Shown here piece after piece: positions 54,165 through 63,151 of a DNA stretch of 64,000 bases. The translations under genes and the position numbers were made by a program. The stretch covers positions 248,001 to 312,000 of the forward strand of contig NZ_JAHZIL010000003.1 of NCBI RefSeq assembly GCF_019443085.1. Direction: 5' to 3'. Within the stretch, counting starts at the first letter, position 1; every line of letters starts with the position of its first letter. This DNA is from Marinobacter sp. F4218 (GTDB lineage Bacteria; Pseudomonadota; Gammaproteobacteria; Pseudomonadales; Oleiphilaceae). A model generated the notes under the pieces. The model ran no database searches. It had not been told where the DNA came from and saw only the letters and a list, made by a program, of their open reading frames with translations.

Positions 54165-55607
54165 TTAACCTTCGACATTCGCTGGAGCTATCTCAGGCTC
54201 TGCCTTCTCCGTTCGGCCATAGATATCGTCAAAGCGCTCAATATCATCCTCTCCCAGATAGGCCCCGGATTGCACCTCGATCAGCTCAAGAGGAATCTTT
54301 CCGGGATTGGTCAGGCGATGGGTTGCACCTATCGGAATGTAGGTGGATTGGTTTTCCGACAGCAAGAACGTCTCCTCATTGCGGGTCACCTGTGCCGTGC
54401 CCCTCACCACAATCCAGTGCTCGGCCCGGTGGTGGTGACGTTGCAATGAGAGCCGCTCTCCCGGTTTGACGGTGATGTGCTTCACCTGGAAGCGATTGCC
54501 GTTATCGATACTGTCGTAACTCCCCCATGGCCTGAAGACTTCCCGGTGGTTTTCAGTCTCCGAACGTTTGGCGACCTTGAGTTGGTTTACCAGTTTCTTT
54601 ACATCCTGGACCCGGTCACGTTGGGCCACCATGAGCGCGTCTTTGGTGTCCACAACCACCAGATCCTGAACCCCCAGCATGGCAACCAGTTTGTCCCGGG
54701 CGTGGATCAGACAGCCATGAGTATCTTCCAGACAGGTATCACCGACGACAACGTTCTGGCGCTCGTCCTTGCCCTGGACGTCCCACAACGCAGACCATGA
54801 ACCAACATCACTCCAGCCCAGATCCAGCGGAACAAGAACGGCGTTTTTCGTATGTTCCATGACGGCATAATCCACCGATTCATCCGGACAATCCTTGAAG
54901 ATCTCTTCCGGTACCCGCACAAATCCCAAATCATCCCGGAGATTGGCCGCCGCCGCCACGCAGGCCTCGTAGATATCGGCCCGATGGCTCTTGAGCTCCT
55001 CGAGATAACTGGAAGCGCGAAACATAAACATACCGCTGTTCCAGTAATATCCCCCGATTTCCAGCATGTCCTGGGCAGTCGCGGCGTCCGGTTTCTCTAC
55101 GAATCTCTGCACCGGCATGATGCCATCCGAGGAGGGTTCCACCGCCACATAGCCGTAACCGGTTTCCGGTCGAGTAGGCGTAATGCCAAACAGCACCAGC
55201 TGCCCCCGTTCGGCGGCGCCGCGCGCGTGCTCAAGCGCCACCTGAAAACCCGGACCATCATCGATGAGATGATCGGCTGGCAAAACCAGCATAATCGCTT
55301 CCGGATCGTCCCTGGCAACGACCAGCGCCGCCAGCGCAACCGCAGGCGCAGTATTACGCCCAAAAGGTTCCAGCAAAATGGTTTGTGGGCTTATTTGCAG
55401 TTCCGACAGTTGGTCCTGGACCAGAAAACGATGGTCACAGTTGGCAACAATCACTGGTGAGTGGACGTCCCTCCAGGGGAGACGTTGAAGTGTTTGCTGG
55501 AACATACTGCCTTCGCCAATCAAAGACAGGAACTGCTTGGGATAGGCTTGTCGAGACAACGGCCAGAGCCGTGTTCCGGTACCACCTGACAAGATGACTG
55601 GAATCAT
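54165..55607 (-). CDS. algA: Mannose-1-phosphate guanylyltransferase / mannose-6-phosphate isomerase AlgA
   Basis: The 480-residue protein has an N-terminal nucleotidyltransferase domain (LSGGTGTRLWPLSRQAYPKQF, FVEKPD) and a C-terminal cupin isomerase domain with the metal site QRHHHRAEHWIVV. It supplies GDP-mannose for alginate. AGGAG precedes the ATG. It is the 3' gene of the alginate operon, as in Pseudomonas. An isozyme for other polysaccharides is possible, but context favours alginate. Confidence 0.95.
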   Translation of the reverse strand: MIPVILSGGTGTRLWPLSRQAYPKQFLSLIGEGSMFQQTLQRLPWRDVHSPVIVANCDHRFLVQDQLSELQISPQTILLEPFGRNTAPAVALAALVVARDDPEAIMLVLPADHLIDDGPGFQVALEHARGAAERGQLVLFGITPTRPETGYGYVAVEPSSDGIMPVQRFVEKPDAATAQDMLEIGGYYWNSGMFMFRASSYLEELKSHRADIYEACVAAAANLRDDLGFVRVPEEIFKDCPDESVDYAVMEHTKNAVLVPLDLGWSDVGSWSALWDVQGKDERQNVVVGDTCLEDTHGCLIHARDKLVAMLGVQDLVVVDTKDALMVAQRDRVQDVKKLVNQLKVAKRSETENHREVFRPWGSYDSIDNGNRFQVKHITVKPGERLSLQRHHHRAEHWIVVRGTAQVTRNEETFLLSENQSTYIPIGATHRLTNPGKIPLELIEVQSGAYLGEDDIERFDDIYGRTEKAEPEIAPANVEG

Positions 55608-55648
55608 AATTTTGCTCCTGTGGTTTTGACTCGGGTTTGGTGAAACCG

Positions 55649-56839
55649 CTACTTCTTCCCGCCCGGTTTTTCTTTCTCATTGACCCGAACCTTTCCGGGC
55701 GGTTGCGGTTTCTCCTCTACTAACTGGACGGCATACAACCAGGTTAGATCGCCGCCCAAGCGGGTCGATTTCAGAGGCCGGTACATGTCCATTAATGTCT
55801 GCATACCGGGCAAAAGCTCCTCACCGGCTTGCCAGGGGTCCAGCCAGGCCAGCGACCAGGAGGTGTACAAGCCATCCGTCACCTGCTCGAACCCGGTAAG
55901 GCTTGCGATGATCGAAGGGTCGTTCAGACCGTCCACGACATTTCCAGCCAGCTTCTGAAATTCAGGGTGATAGGTGTCATAGAGGGGCTGCTGATTGACC
56001 TGCGCCCAGGTGGCCAGGGTAGCGAGCGGCTGCATGGCGTAATTGAGGTACTCCAGTGCCCGGGTTTCCCGGCTCAGTTCGTTTGGCAAATACCCCTCCC
56101 CGCTGATCTGCCCCATGGCCTCATCAAACTTGGCCATCGACCAGTTCCACCTGGCACAATCATTCGATACCACGGCGGTCGCTGCGACCGCCCAGGCCGC
56201 CCAGTAGTCGTGGTTATTGACCTTTTCCAGCGGCCGGTCGCTGTAGTACGCCTGTACGCCCTGCGAAAGGCGAGCGAACCAACCCTTGATACGTTGCTGG
56301 CGATCGGGGTCAGTGATTGCCTCGGGCTTGGGCAGGGTGACTCGCAAATAGCCGTTGGCGATGGCCGCAAGCGCCCACTTTCGAACCGCCTGCCCGGTGC
56401 CATTGATGTCGTCCGTCACCATGGCATCACTGGAGCCCCAGCTATCCAGTAGCTGCAACACACATTCCCGCGCCAGTGCACCGTCACCATCAATCTGGTA
56501 GTCGTTAGCGGCGGCAATCACGGCCTTCTCCAGGGTCCGGATATTTTCCACGGCGGCTCTGTATTCCGCCTCCGCTTCGGTATTGAGCTCGTCCCGGGAG
56601 GCGTCGCTGCCCTCGTACTTACTGGTAAAGTTCATCGACCCGGTGTGGGGTTCAACAGTCGGACAAACGTACTCCTGAAGCGGGTTTTCGTCGGCCATCA
56701 GGTAGTATCCGGGTGGCGCGCGTAACCCCTCAGCTGGGCACTCGGCAGCCTCAACCACACCCAGGCTCAGGCTGAAGGCAACGGCCGAAACCACCAGTGG
56801 CCGTTTGACTGGTTTGCTGAATGTCGTAGAGTGGCGCAT
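55649..56839 (-). CDS. algL: Alginate lyase AlgL
   Basis: The 396-residue protein has a signal peptide (about 1-32) and the catalytic residues of AlgL: K74 (SKYEGSD), H210 (NNHDYWAAWA), and R260/Y267 (RALEYLNYAM), spaced as in Pseudomonas. It degrades periplasmic alginate and clears misdirected polymer during secretion. It ends in an unusual Pro- and Lys-rich tail (about 375-396). It is 4 bases after algX. Confidence 0.93.
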   Translation of the reverse strand: MRHSTTFSKPVKRPLVVSAVAFSLSLGVVEAAECPAEGLRAPPGYYLMADENPLQEYVCPTVEPHTGSMNFTSKYEGSDASRDELNTEAEAEYRAAVENIRTLEKAVIAAANDYQIDGDGALARECVLQLLDSWGSSDAMVTDDINGTGQAVRKWALAAIANGYLRVTLPKPEAITDPDRQQRIKGWFARLSQGVQAYYSDRPLEKVNNHDYWAAWAVAATAVVSNDCARWNWSMAKFDEAMGQISGEGYLPNELSRETRALEYLNYAMQPLATLATWAQVNQQPLYDTYHPEFQKLAGNVVDGLNDPSIIASLTGFEQVTDGLYTSWSLAWLDPWQAGEELLPGMQTLMDMYRPLKSTRLGGDLTWLYAVQLVEEKPQPPGKVRVNEKEKPGGKK

Positions 56840-56843
56840 GGCG

Positions 56844-58292
56844 TTATAGGTCCTCTCGTTTGCACAGTTTTGCTGTCACGGTCAGACCTTCGCTGATCTG
56901 CTCGGGCAGCATTTCCAGCTCCAGAGACATGAAGTTCTCCTTCTCCCAGCTCTCGCCTTTGGGCAACTCGAATACAAAGCGGCCGGAATCGGAGGTACGG
57001 TCGCTGTATTCCATTTTGATCCGGTCGCTGCGGTCGGCGACAAACCAGGTCGTTGCCTCAAGACGCCTGATGCTAGAGTCGCTGAACTGGAGATCGATGA
57101 CGTAATTAGGGCTGGGCAATACCAGAAACCGGCCGCCACCGTTGAAGATCACCTCATTGACTCCGGCTTTCAGGGTGGCGGTCGATTGCAGTATGGGGGG
57201 CTGGGGTTCACAGGCATTCGTGACCAGCGGCATCAGCTGACGGTAGAAATCCTGATTATTCATCTGATGGTACGACGGCACCTCCCAGATCAGGATTTCC
57301 GGCGCTGCCTCGTGAAAGCTGTCGGACTTCAGGTAATCGAGGATGGCACCGTCATAACTGCCGCCGGTCAGGGCCAGGTTGAGTACTTCAACGCCCAGAA
57401 ATTCCTGCAAGGCACCGGCAAAGTTGAAGTTCAATGTGCCTTTGCTGAAGCTCGTGCCCACCAGGGTCACGCTTGGCAGGCTCGCCTCACCGAACAAGGC
57501 ATCACCAAGGCCATCTTCACCAGAACTGGCGAGTTCGGTACGAAACTCGTTCACGTACTGGTTCGGGTAGGAAAAACCACAAAGGCGCTCGGCGGCCACC
57601 TGCAGGGTGCCGCGCCGGCGCAGCAAACCCACGCGCCGGGTTTCGAAGGTCTTTTTCTCAAGCTCGCTGTAGACCGGCAACTGGCGAATACGCTGGGCAA
57701 CCAAACGGGCCGCCCGGCGCGCGCCATAGGGGGACCAGTGGTGGTCCCGCTCGAAGTAATAGGCGTCGTCTTTTGGCGGCTCCGCCAGCAACGGCGTCAA
57801 ATCCGGCACAATCATCCCGGTATCCCGCAACCGGCCCAGAGCTTCGCGGTAATTGTCACGCGCTCGGGGCCAGGCGAAGGTAACCGGCGCGTCAAAGGGC
57901 AGTTTGTCCGGATGCACCAGGCCTTTGGTGGGGTGGAAAACCAGAACCAGTTCGGTGCCCTTCTCCTCCTTCAGGTGGCGGGCGAATCGACGAAGTTGCG
58001 AGAGCCCTTCCTGTGTTGGCCCGAAGTCCTCCCGCAGTTCCTGCTCCGAGCGGAACAGCCAGCCGCCTTCCCCCTCCACCAGCAACCTGAACAGCTCAAG
58101 GAAACCGGTATCGTAACTGGCCGGGTCCGACGCCCGTGTACACAGATCGCAGCAGGGCTCAATTTCATACTCCGGCGCGCCAGTAACCTCGCCTGCTGTC
58201 GCCGGCCCCGCCGATGTCGCAAACGCAACCAACAGCGCACAAACAACGCGAGCGATTCCGCTGTATTCATCGTCTCTGTTTCGCGTCTTCAT
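56844..58292 (-). CDS. algX: Alginate O-acetyltransferase AlgX (SGNH-like with polymer-binding domain)
   Basis: The 482-residue protein has a signal-like N-terminus and an SGNH hydrolase-like domain with D183/H185 (ERDHHWSPYG) and nucleophile S281 (LVGTSFSKG). A C-terminal carbohydrate-binding domain (about 365-480) follows. AlgX is the periplasmic acetyltransferase that acts on the polymer. Here it lies after algF, not after algG as in Pseudomonas. Confidence 0.92.
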   Translation of the reverse strand: MKTRNRDDEYSGIARVVCALLVAFATSAGPATAGEVTGAPEYEIEPCCDLCTRASDPASYDTGFLELFRLLVEGEGGWLFRSEQELREDFGPTQEGLSQLRRFARHLKEEKGTELVLVFHPTKGLVHPDKLPFDAPVTFAWPRARDNYREALGRLRDTGMIVPDLTPLLAEPPKDDAYYFERDHHWSPYGARRAARLVAQRIRQLPVYSELEKKTFETRRVGLLRRRGTLQVAAERLCGFSYPNQYVNEFRTELASSGEDGLGDALFGEASLPSVTLVGTSFSKGTLNFNFAGALQEFLGVEVLNLALTGGSYDGAILDYLKSDSFHEAAPEILIWEVPSYHQMNNQDFYRQLMPLVTNACEPQPPILQSTATLKAGVNEVIFNGGGRFLVLPSPNYVIDLQFSDSSIRRLEATTWFVADRSDRIKMEYSDRTSDSGRFVFELPKGESWEKENFMSLELEMLPEQISEGLTVTAKLCKREDL

Positions 58293-58344
58293 CCCATTGT
58301 CTCTGTTGTTCGCCCGACGTTCGCCCCTTCATGTGCCAATCGAT

Positions 58345-59010
58345 TCACAGCGAAGCGTCCACACGGTTCTCCGACGCAAAAAACCGGGGGCGCCCGGCCA
58401 CTTCAACGGCAAAGAAGCTGTACACTCTTCCGCGCTGCAGGCTCATGGGGTCTGATGTTCCAAACACCTGGCTGCCCTCAAAGGCCCCAAAGGCAAGCTT
58501 GACGGCATTGATTTCCCGATCCGCCACTTCCAGCGAACCCAGGTTTTCGATCACGGCCACTTTGCCGTCGGCGGTTTTCAGGGAAACGCCACCGGAGTCA
58601 GTCAGGTTGTAAAAGCTCACCAGCGCCTTGCGGGGATTCTCAAAGGCCCGATCTTTGAGCACTTCCAGCCGGCCATCGGGCAACACCACCGCGGTGTAGA
58701 ACTGGTCTTTCTGCAGATCAACGGTGGCCGAAGCACCGCCAGCGCTGATGGAATGACTGCCCGGAGGAAGATAGAGGTAGGGGCTGACCTCCAGCGGCGC
58801 AATTTCGTCCCAGCGCTTGCCGCCGGCCGAGGCCGATTCAAGTTCGCCGCTACTGCCAGCGTTCAGTACCCGGATAAATGCCACACCGTCCGGGGCATCC
58901 GCCGCGTAAAGGGCATCTTCGGCCTGTGCCGGAATGGCGCACAACAGGTAGATCAGGGCTGCGGCCCAGATACGCACGACAAGACTGCGATGTTCATTCA
59001 CACTCATCAC
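58345..59010 (-). CDS. algF: Alginate O-acetylation protein AlgF
   Basis: The 221-residue protein has a signal peptide (about residues 12-30) and two beta-rich domains with YAADAPDGVAFIRVLNAG and YNLTDSGGVSLKT. AlgF is an adaptor that links AlgJ and AlgX in acetate transfer. It overlaps algJ by four bases. Confidence 0.9.
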   Translation of the reverse strand: MMSVNEHRSLVVRIWAAALIYLLCAIPAQAEDALYAADAPDGVAFIRVLNAGSSGELESASAGGKRWDEIAPLEVSPYLYLPPGSHSISAGGASATVDLQKDQFYTAVVLPDGRLEVLKDRAFENPRKALVSFYNLTDSGGVSLKTADGKVAVIENLGSLEVADREINAVKLAFGAFEGSQVFGTSDPMSLQRGRVYSFFAVEVAGRPRFFASENRVDASL

Positions 59011-60146
59011 TTTACTCCTCCCCGGCGGTTGGAAACGTTCGCCATCTGCTCTTCGGTTTGTTCAAACCAGCCCAGTACCGATTCGCTGTCGACAGGCTGG
59101 ACGAGGTAGCGCTCGGGAAACTCCCAGAGCACGAGTTCCGGCGGATACTCGCGAAAATCCTGCGACCGCAAATACGCCACCATCGGCTCGAAGGGCCCGT
59201 GCCCTTCGTCGGCCACATTGATCAGGTCCGCCCCCAGGTGCTGGCGTAATGCCCCATCAAAGTTCCACAGCGGGTTGGCGCTGTAACTGGTTCCTACGAG
59301 CGTCACTCGTGGCGTCTTGCCGCCAAAAAGTCCGCCGGTGGTGGCCTCGGCAGGTTCTGTTAGATGGGGCGTCATCCAGTCGGGCTCCGGCCCCAGGGCC
59401 GTCAGATAGGGGGTCACGGGAATGAAGTTGAGCAGGTCGCCGCGATGGCTCTGAGGCTCCCGCTCTCGAGTGATATATTCGGCCTGGTGCCAATCCTGCG
59501 ACGGGAAGGTCTTCGTGATCTGCTCCGCCATCTGGCGCGCAAACACATCGGCACCCCGAGGGGTCCAGTGGGTGTCGGTTTTCAGGAACAGAGGGGCTTC
59601 GGGCGACTTTTCCGCCTGCAAACCTTCCAGAACATCCGGCACCAGCACTTGCTCGCCCTCGACATGCTGCAGAATGCGTGGGTAAAGACTCTGCATCTGC
59701 GGTGCCGGTTTCCCATTGGCCAGCTTGTCCTCGTATACCCGGGCTTTGGCGGGCACCACCATCAGCACGACCGGAATGCCCTGCTGCTCCAGGTAAGCCA
59801 CCAGATGGGCAATCCGCTGCAGGTTGGCTTCAACCTCGCCGCTCTGGTTGGGGGGCGGGTAAAACTCCTCGGCCGTAAACAGCCAGCCCTCACGGCCCAC
59901 CACCGCACCTTTGCGCGCCTCGCCAAACAGGTTGTAGCGGATAGCCGCCCAAAGGTTGGTGCCAAATTCCCGTACGGGAAACGACTGGTCATAGTGGGCT
60001 TCCAGATCTCGGGCCAAGTCCCCGGCGATGGGGTCAACCTGTTCAGGAGCCTCATAGTTCTTGAGGGGCGCCAACGCCATCAACCCAGGCACAAGGACAA
60101 TGACAATGAAGGCTGTCACAGTGAGGTGCTTTGCTGCCTTGGACAT
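59007..60146 (-). CDS. algJ: Alginate O-acetyltransferase AlgJ
   Basis: The 379-residue protein has an N-terminal membrane anchor (about 8-26) and the SGNH-like motifs D191/H193 (LKTDTHWTPRG) and S287 (LVGTSYSANP). It takes acetyl from AlgI at the membrane and passes it on. GAGGAGG precedes the ATG. It lies 12 bases after algI. Confidence 0.93.
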   Translation of the reverse strand: MSKAAKHLTVTAFIVIVLVPGLMALAPLKNYEAPEQVDPIAGDLARDLEAHYDQSFPVREFGTNLWAAIRYNLFGEARKGAVVGREGWLFTAEEFYPPPNQSGEVEANLQRIAHLVAYLEQQGIPVVLMVVPAKARVYEDKLANGKPAPQMQSLYPRILQHVEGEQVLVPDVLEGLQAEKSPEAPLFLKTDTHWTPRGADVFARQMAEQITKTFPSQDWHQAEYITREREPQSHRGDLLNFIPVTPYLTALGPEPDWMTPHLTEPAEATTGGLFGGKTPRVTLVGTSYSANPLWNFDGALRQHLGADLINVADEGHGPFEPMVAYLRSQDFREYPPELVLWEFPERYLVQPVDSESVLGWFEQTEEQMANVSNRRGGVK

Positions 60147-60158
60147 GTCGCGGCCTCC

Positions 60159-61577
60159 TCAGAACTGAAAGTAGAGAAAGGGTGAGAAGCTGCCCGCAGA
60201 CAACTTGAGCACCGCCAGGCTAAAAATTGGCAACAACAACAGCATGCTGACCCCCTGCCACTGGATCGGACGAGCCCTCGGCGTGCCGACCTGCCTCCTA
60301 TCACGCACGCCCATGAACGCTACAATGGCAAAGGCCAGTACCAGAATGGCCAGATTCAGGCGGCTGATGCCCTGCAAGTAGTCGTAACTGAAACCCACAC
60401 CGTCGAAGGCGAACATGGCCCCGTAGAAAGCAAAGGCATCGGAAACCGTGGTGGCGCGGAAGGTGACCCAGCCAAGGATCACAAACAGAAAGGTCATCGC
60501 CCACCGGCTGATACGGAACCCCGTGGGCGCACTCGATACCCCCAGCATCCGTTCAATGGCCAGCAAACCACCGTGCCAGGCGCCCCAGAGCAGGAAGGTC
60601 CAGTTCGCGCCGTGCCATAGTCCGCCCAACAGCATAGTCAGCAGCAGATTGCGGTAGTTCATCAGCGTGCCATGGCGGTTGCCCCCCAGCGGAATGTAGA
60701 GATAGTCCCGCAACCAGCTCGACAGGCTGATGTGCCAGCGACGCCAGAACTCGGTGATGCTCTGGCTGACATAGGGCTGGTTGAAGTTCTCGGTGAACCG
60801 GAAGCCCATCATGAGCCCCAGGCCAATGGCCATGTCCGAGTAACCGGAGAAGTCAAAGTACAGTTGGGCGGTGTAAGCCAGGGCACCTAGCCACGCATCC
60901 GCCGTGGTCGGGTTCTCCAGGGCGAAGGCATTGTCCGCCAGGGGCGCGATAGAATCGGCAATGAACACTTTCTTGACGAATCCCAGCATGAATCGGCTCG
61001 CGCCCTCGGCAAACTTGTCCAGCGTGTGGGTACGGTGGGCGAACTGCCCGGCCAGGTCCTTATAGCGCAGCACGGGGCCGGCAATCAGTTGCGGAAACAG
61101 GGCAATGAAGGCGGCAAAATCGATGAACCGCCTTGTGGGTTCGGTATCCCCCCGGTACACATCGATCACGTAGGAAATGGCCTGGAAGATGTAGAACGAG
61201 ATACCGATGGGCAGGATGATGTTCGCCAGTTCCAGAGGCTGGCTGCCGAGGCCCACCAGCAACTGATTGAGGCTATCCACCCCGAAATTGGCGTACTTGA
61301 AGTAGCCCAGTGTGGCCAGATCGCCGGTGATGCCCAACGCCACCCAACGTTTGGCCGCCTTGGTGCCCAACCCGGACCGGTAGATCTGGTTGCCGATCAC
61401 GTAGTTCCAGAGCGTCACGCCCACGAACAGCAGCAGGAAGTCCACCCGCCACCAGGCGTAAAACGCGTAGCTGCCGATCAGAATGACCAGGGACCGGTAC
61501 CGGAACGGCGTGAGGTAATACAACCCCAGAAAGGCCGGCAAAAACAGGAACAGGAAGATGTTGGATGAGAAAACCAT
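60159..61577 (-). CDS. algI: Alginate O-acetyltransferase AlgI (MBOAT)
   Basis: The 472-residue protein has many membrane helices and the MBOAT core QSITEFWRRWHISLSSWLRDYLYIPLGG, with H322 (GLWHGANWT) as the expected catalytic residue and H335 nearby. It carries acetyl groups across the inner membrane. GGGGG precedes the ATG. It directly follows algG by 8 bases. Confidence 0.95.
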   Translation of the reverse strand: MVFSSNIFLFLFLPAFLGLYYLTPFRYRSLVILIGSYAFYAWWRVDFLLLFVGVTLWNYVIGNQIYRSGLGTKAAKRWVALGITGDLATLGYFKYANFGVDSLNQLLVGLGSQPLELANIILPIGISFYIFQAISYVIDVYRGDTEPTRRFIDFAAFIALFPQLIAGPVLRYKDLAGQFAHRTHTLDKFAEGASRFMLGFVKKVFIADSIAPLADNAFALENPTTADAWLGALAYTAQLYFDFSGYSDMAIGLGLMMGFRFTENFNQPYVSQSITEFWRRWHISLSSWLRDYLYIPLGGNRHGTLMNYRNLLLTMLLGGLWHGANWTFLLWGAWHGGLLAIERMLGVSSAPTGFRISRWAMTFLFVILGWVTFRATTVSDAFAFYGAMFAFDGVGFSYDYLQGISRLNLAILVLAFAIVAFMGVRDRRQVGTPRARPIQWQGVSMLLLLPIFSLAVLKLSAGSFSPFLYFQF

Positions 61578-61585
61578 GCCGCCCC

Positions 61586-63142
61586 CTAGTTCAACGACAC
61601 GCGAGGCGCTGGACGCAACGTCACGGCCTGCTGCTGGTTGATGAGCGCATCCAGAATGGCACTCTGGTGAATCCCCAGTGCACCATCGAACTGAATACCC
61701 CCTTCCGTTCCCGGGAAGCGCATCTCAACATCGAACAATGACAAATACTGCGGATTGTCCGAGGCCAGGGGCCCGCTGGCATTAGCCGCCAGCTTGCCCC
61801 CCACTACTGTCATGGAAACGGCGAAGCGGTAAGCGTCTTCGGCAAAATCACGATCGGTATCGGAAAGGTCCTTCAGCTGCCCGAAGATGCCGTAGGTACC
61901 GTTCAGCAGGGCCACGTTCCGGTACAACAACACATCGGTGCTGTTGCGCACCCGGATACCATTGCTCTGGTTCTTGATCAGGCGATTGCCCCAGAGCAGA
62001 TTGTCCGGAGACTCGTACAGGCCAATGCCATCGCCCTGGTTGTCAGAGACCACATTGTCAGCTACCACATTGCCACTGCTCTGTCGGGCCAGCACGATAC
62101 CGGAGCGCCCGTTATGGTGGCTGCGGTTGCCGAAAATCCAGCTGCCATTCACCTGGCCGGAAATAAAGATGCCGTGGTTTTCACGGGTGCCGCGAACCTC
62201 ATTGCCGGCGATGATCAGGCGCTGGGAATGGTCGTGGGGGTCGATGCCATTGGCAATGCTGTTTCGGTACAGATTATTGATGATCGCAACGTCCTCGGCC
62301 TGGGAGCTGTAGAAACCGAAGTACAGATCGGTGAAACCCGATTCGATCAGCCAGCCGGTGGGAGCGCTGCGCTGGAGTATGGCGTTGTCATCCTCCGAAT
62401 ACTGGGCAACGGAAAAGCCGTAGGATTTGGTCATGTTGTAGCCCAGATGCGCCAGCTCACTGCCATGAACAAAGGTTTCGCTGCCGCCCCAGCCGGTGTA
62501 GAACGGCCGGAACGCCTCACTGGCCTGGTACGTGGCGGGGCCATTCGCCGCTTCCCGCCAGCCCTCAAGCCGACCATTGATCAAGAAGAACCCGCCATCA
62601 CTGGCCAGGAAGGCGCCGCGCTCTTCTGACAGCCTCAAGGTTTCCCCCCGGATCACCAGGGTGGCACCCTGCATGATGGCAATGGGTAAACGGGCCAGGT
62701 ACACCCCTTCCGCGAGGCGCTCCATGACGCGCCCATTGTTGATTTGCCGATACACGTCTTCGAGGGTGGCGCGTCCTGCCTTGATAACGATGGCCTTGGG
62801 GAATGAGAACTGCCGGATAACCCATTCCCGCGCCTGTTCCCCTTCCAGAAAATCATCCAGTGCCGGAATGCCTACCATCCGCTCAATCCGCACGATACCC
62901 GGTGCGTCGGGACGCTGCCGGAGATGCGCCTCGACTTGCTGGGCGCTGAACCTTGAAAGGTCGGGCAAGGTCGGCCTTTCACGATTCAGGAGATCGCCAG
63001 ACTGCACTTCAAAGACATAGCTTTCGTCTTCCGGTGCTACCGCCGGGGGCGGAGTTCCCGACCCGTCCGATGCACCGGACGCGGCGTGTAGCCAGGCGCT
63101 TGCCATCAAAAACACGGGAGCGAGGAGGTGCTGGAAGTTCAT
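61586..63142 (-). CDS. algG: Mannuronan C5-epimerase AlgG
   Basis: The 518-residue protein from ATG 63142 has a signal peptide (about 1-24) and a right-handed beta-helix of repeated Asn/Gly turns. The catalytic DPHD motif (GIDPHDHS) is at residues 301-304. It converts mannuronate to guluronate in the polymer. AGGAG is six bases before this ATG; the GTG one codon up is less likely. It lies 9 bases after algE. Confidence 0.95.
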   Translation of the reverse strand: MNFQHLLAPVFLMASAWLHAASGASDGSGTPPPAVAPEDESYVFEVQSGDLLNRERPTLPDLSRFSAQQVEAHLRQRPDAPGIVRIERMVGIPALDDFLEGEQAREWVIRQFSFPKAIVIKAGRATLEDVYRQINNGRVMERLAEGVYLARLPIAIMQGATLVIRGETLRLSEERGAFLASDGGFFLINGRLEGWREAANGPATYQASEAFRPFYTGWGGSETFVHGSELAHLGYNMTKSYGFSVAQYSEDDNAILQRSAPTGWLIESGFTDLYFGFYSSQAEDVAIINNLYRNSIANGIDPHDHSQRLIIAGNEVRGTRENHGIFISGQVNGSWIFGNRSHHNGRSGIVLARQSSGNVVADNVVSDNQGDGIGLYESPDNLLWGNRLIKNQSNGIRVRNSTDVLLYRNVALLNGTYGIFGQLKDLSDTDRDFAEDAYRFAVSMTVVGGKLAANASGPLASDNPQYLSLFDVEMRFPGTEGGIQFDGALGIHQSAILDALINQQQAVTLRPAPRVSLN

Positions 63143-63151
63143 CACGCTCTC

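Noticed and set aside
57186..58502. 438-codon plus-strand frame over algX
   Set aside because: It crosses two alg genes and has no recognisable domain or ribosome site.
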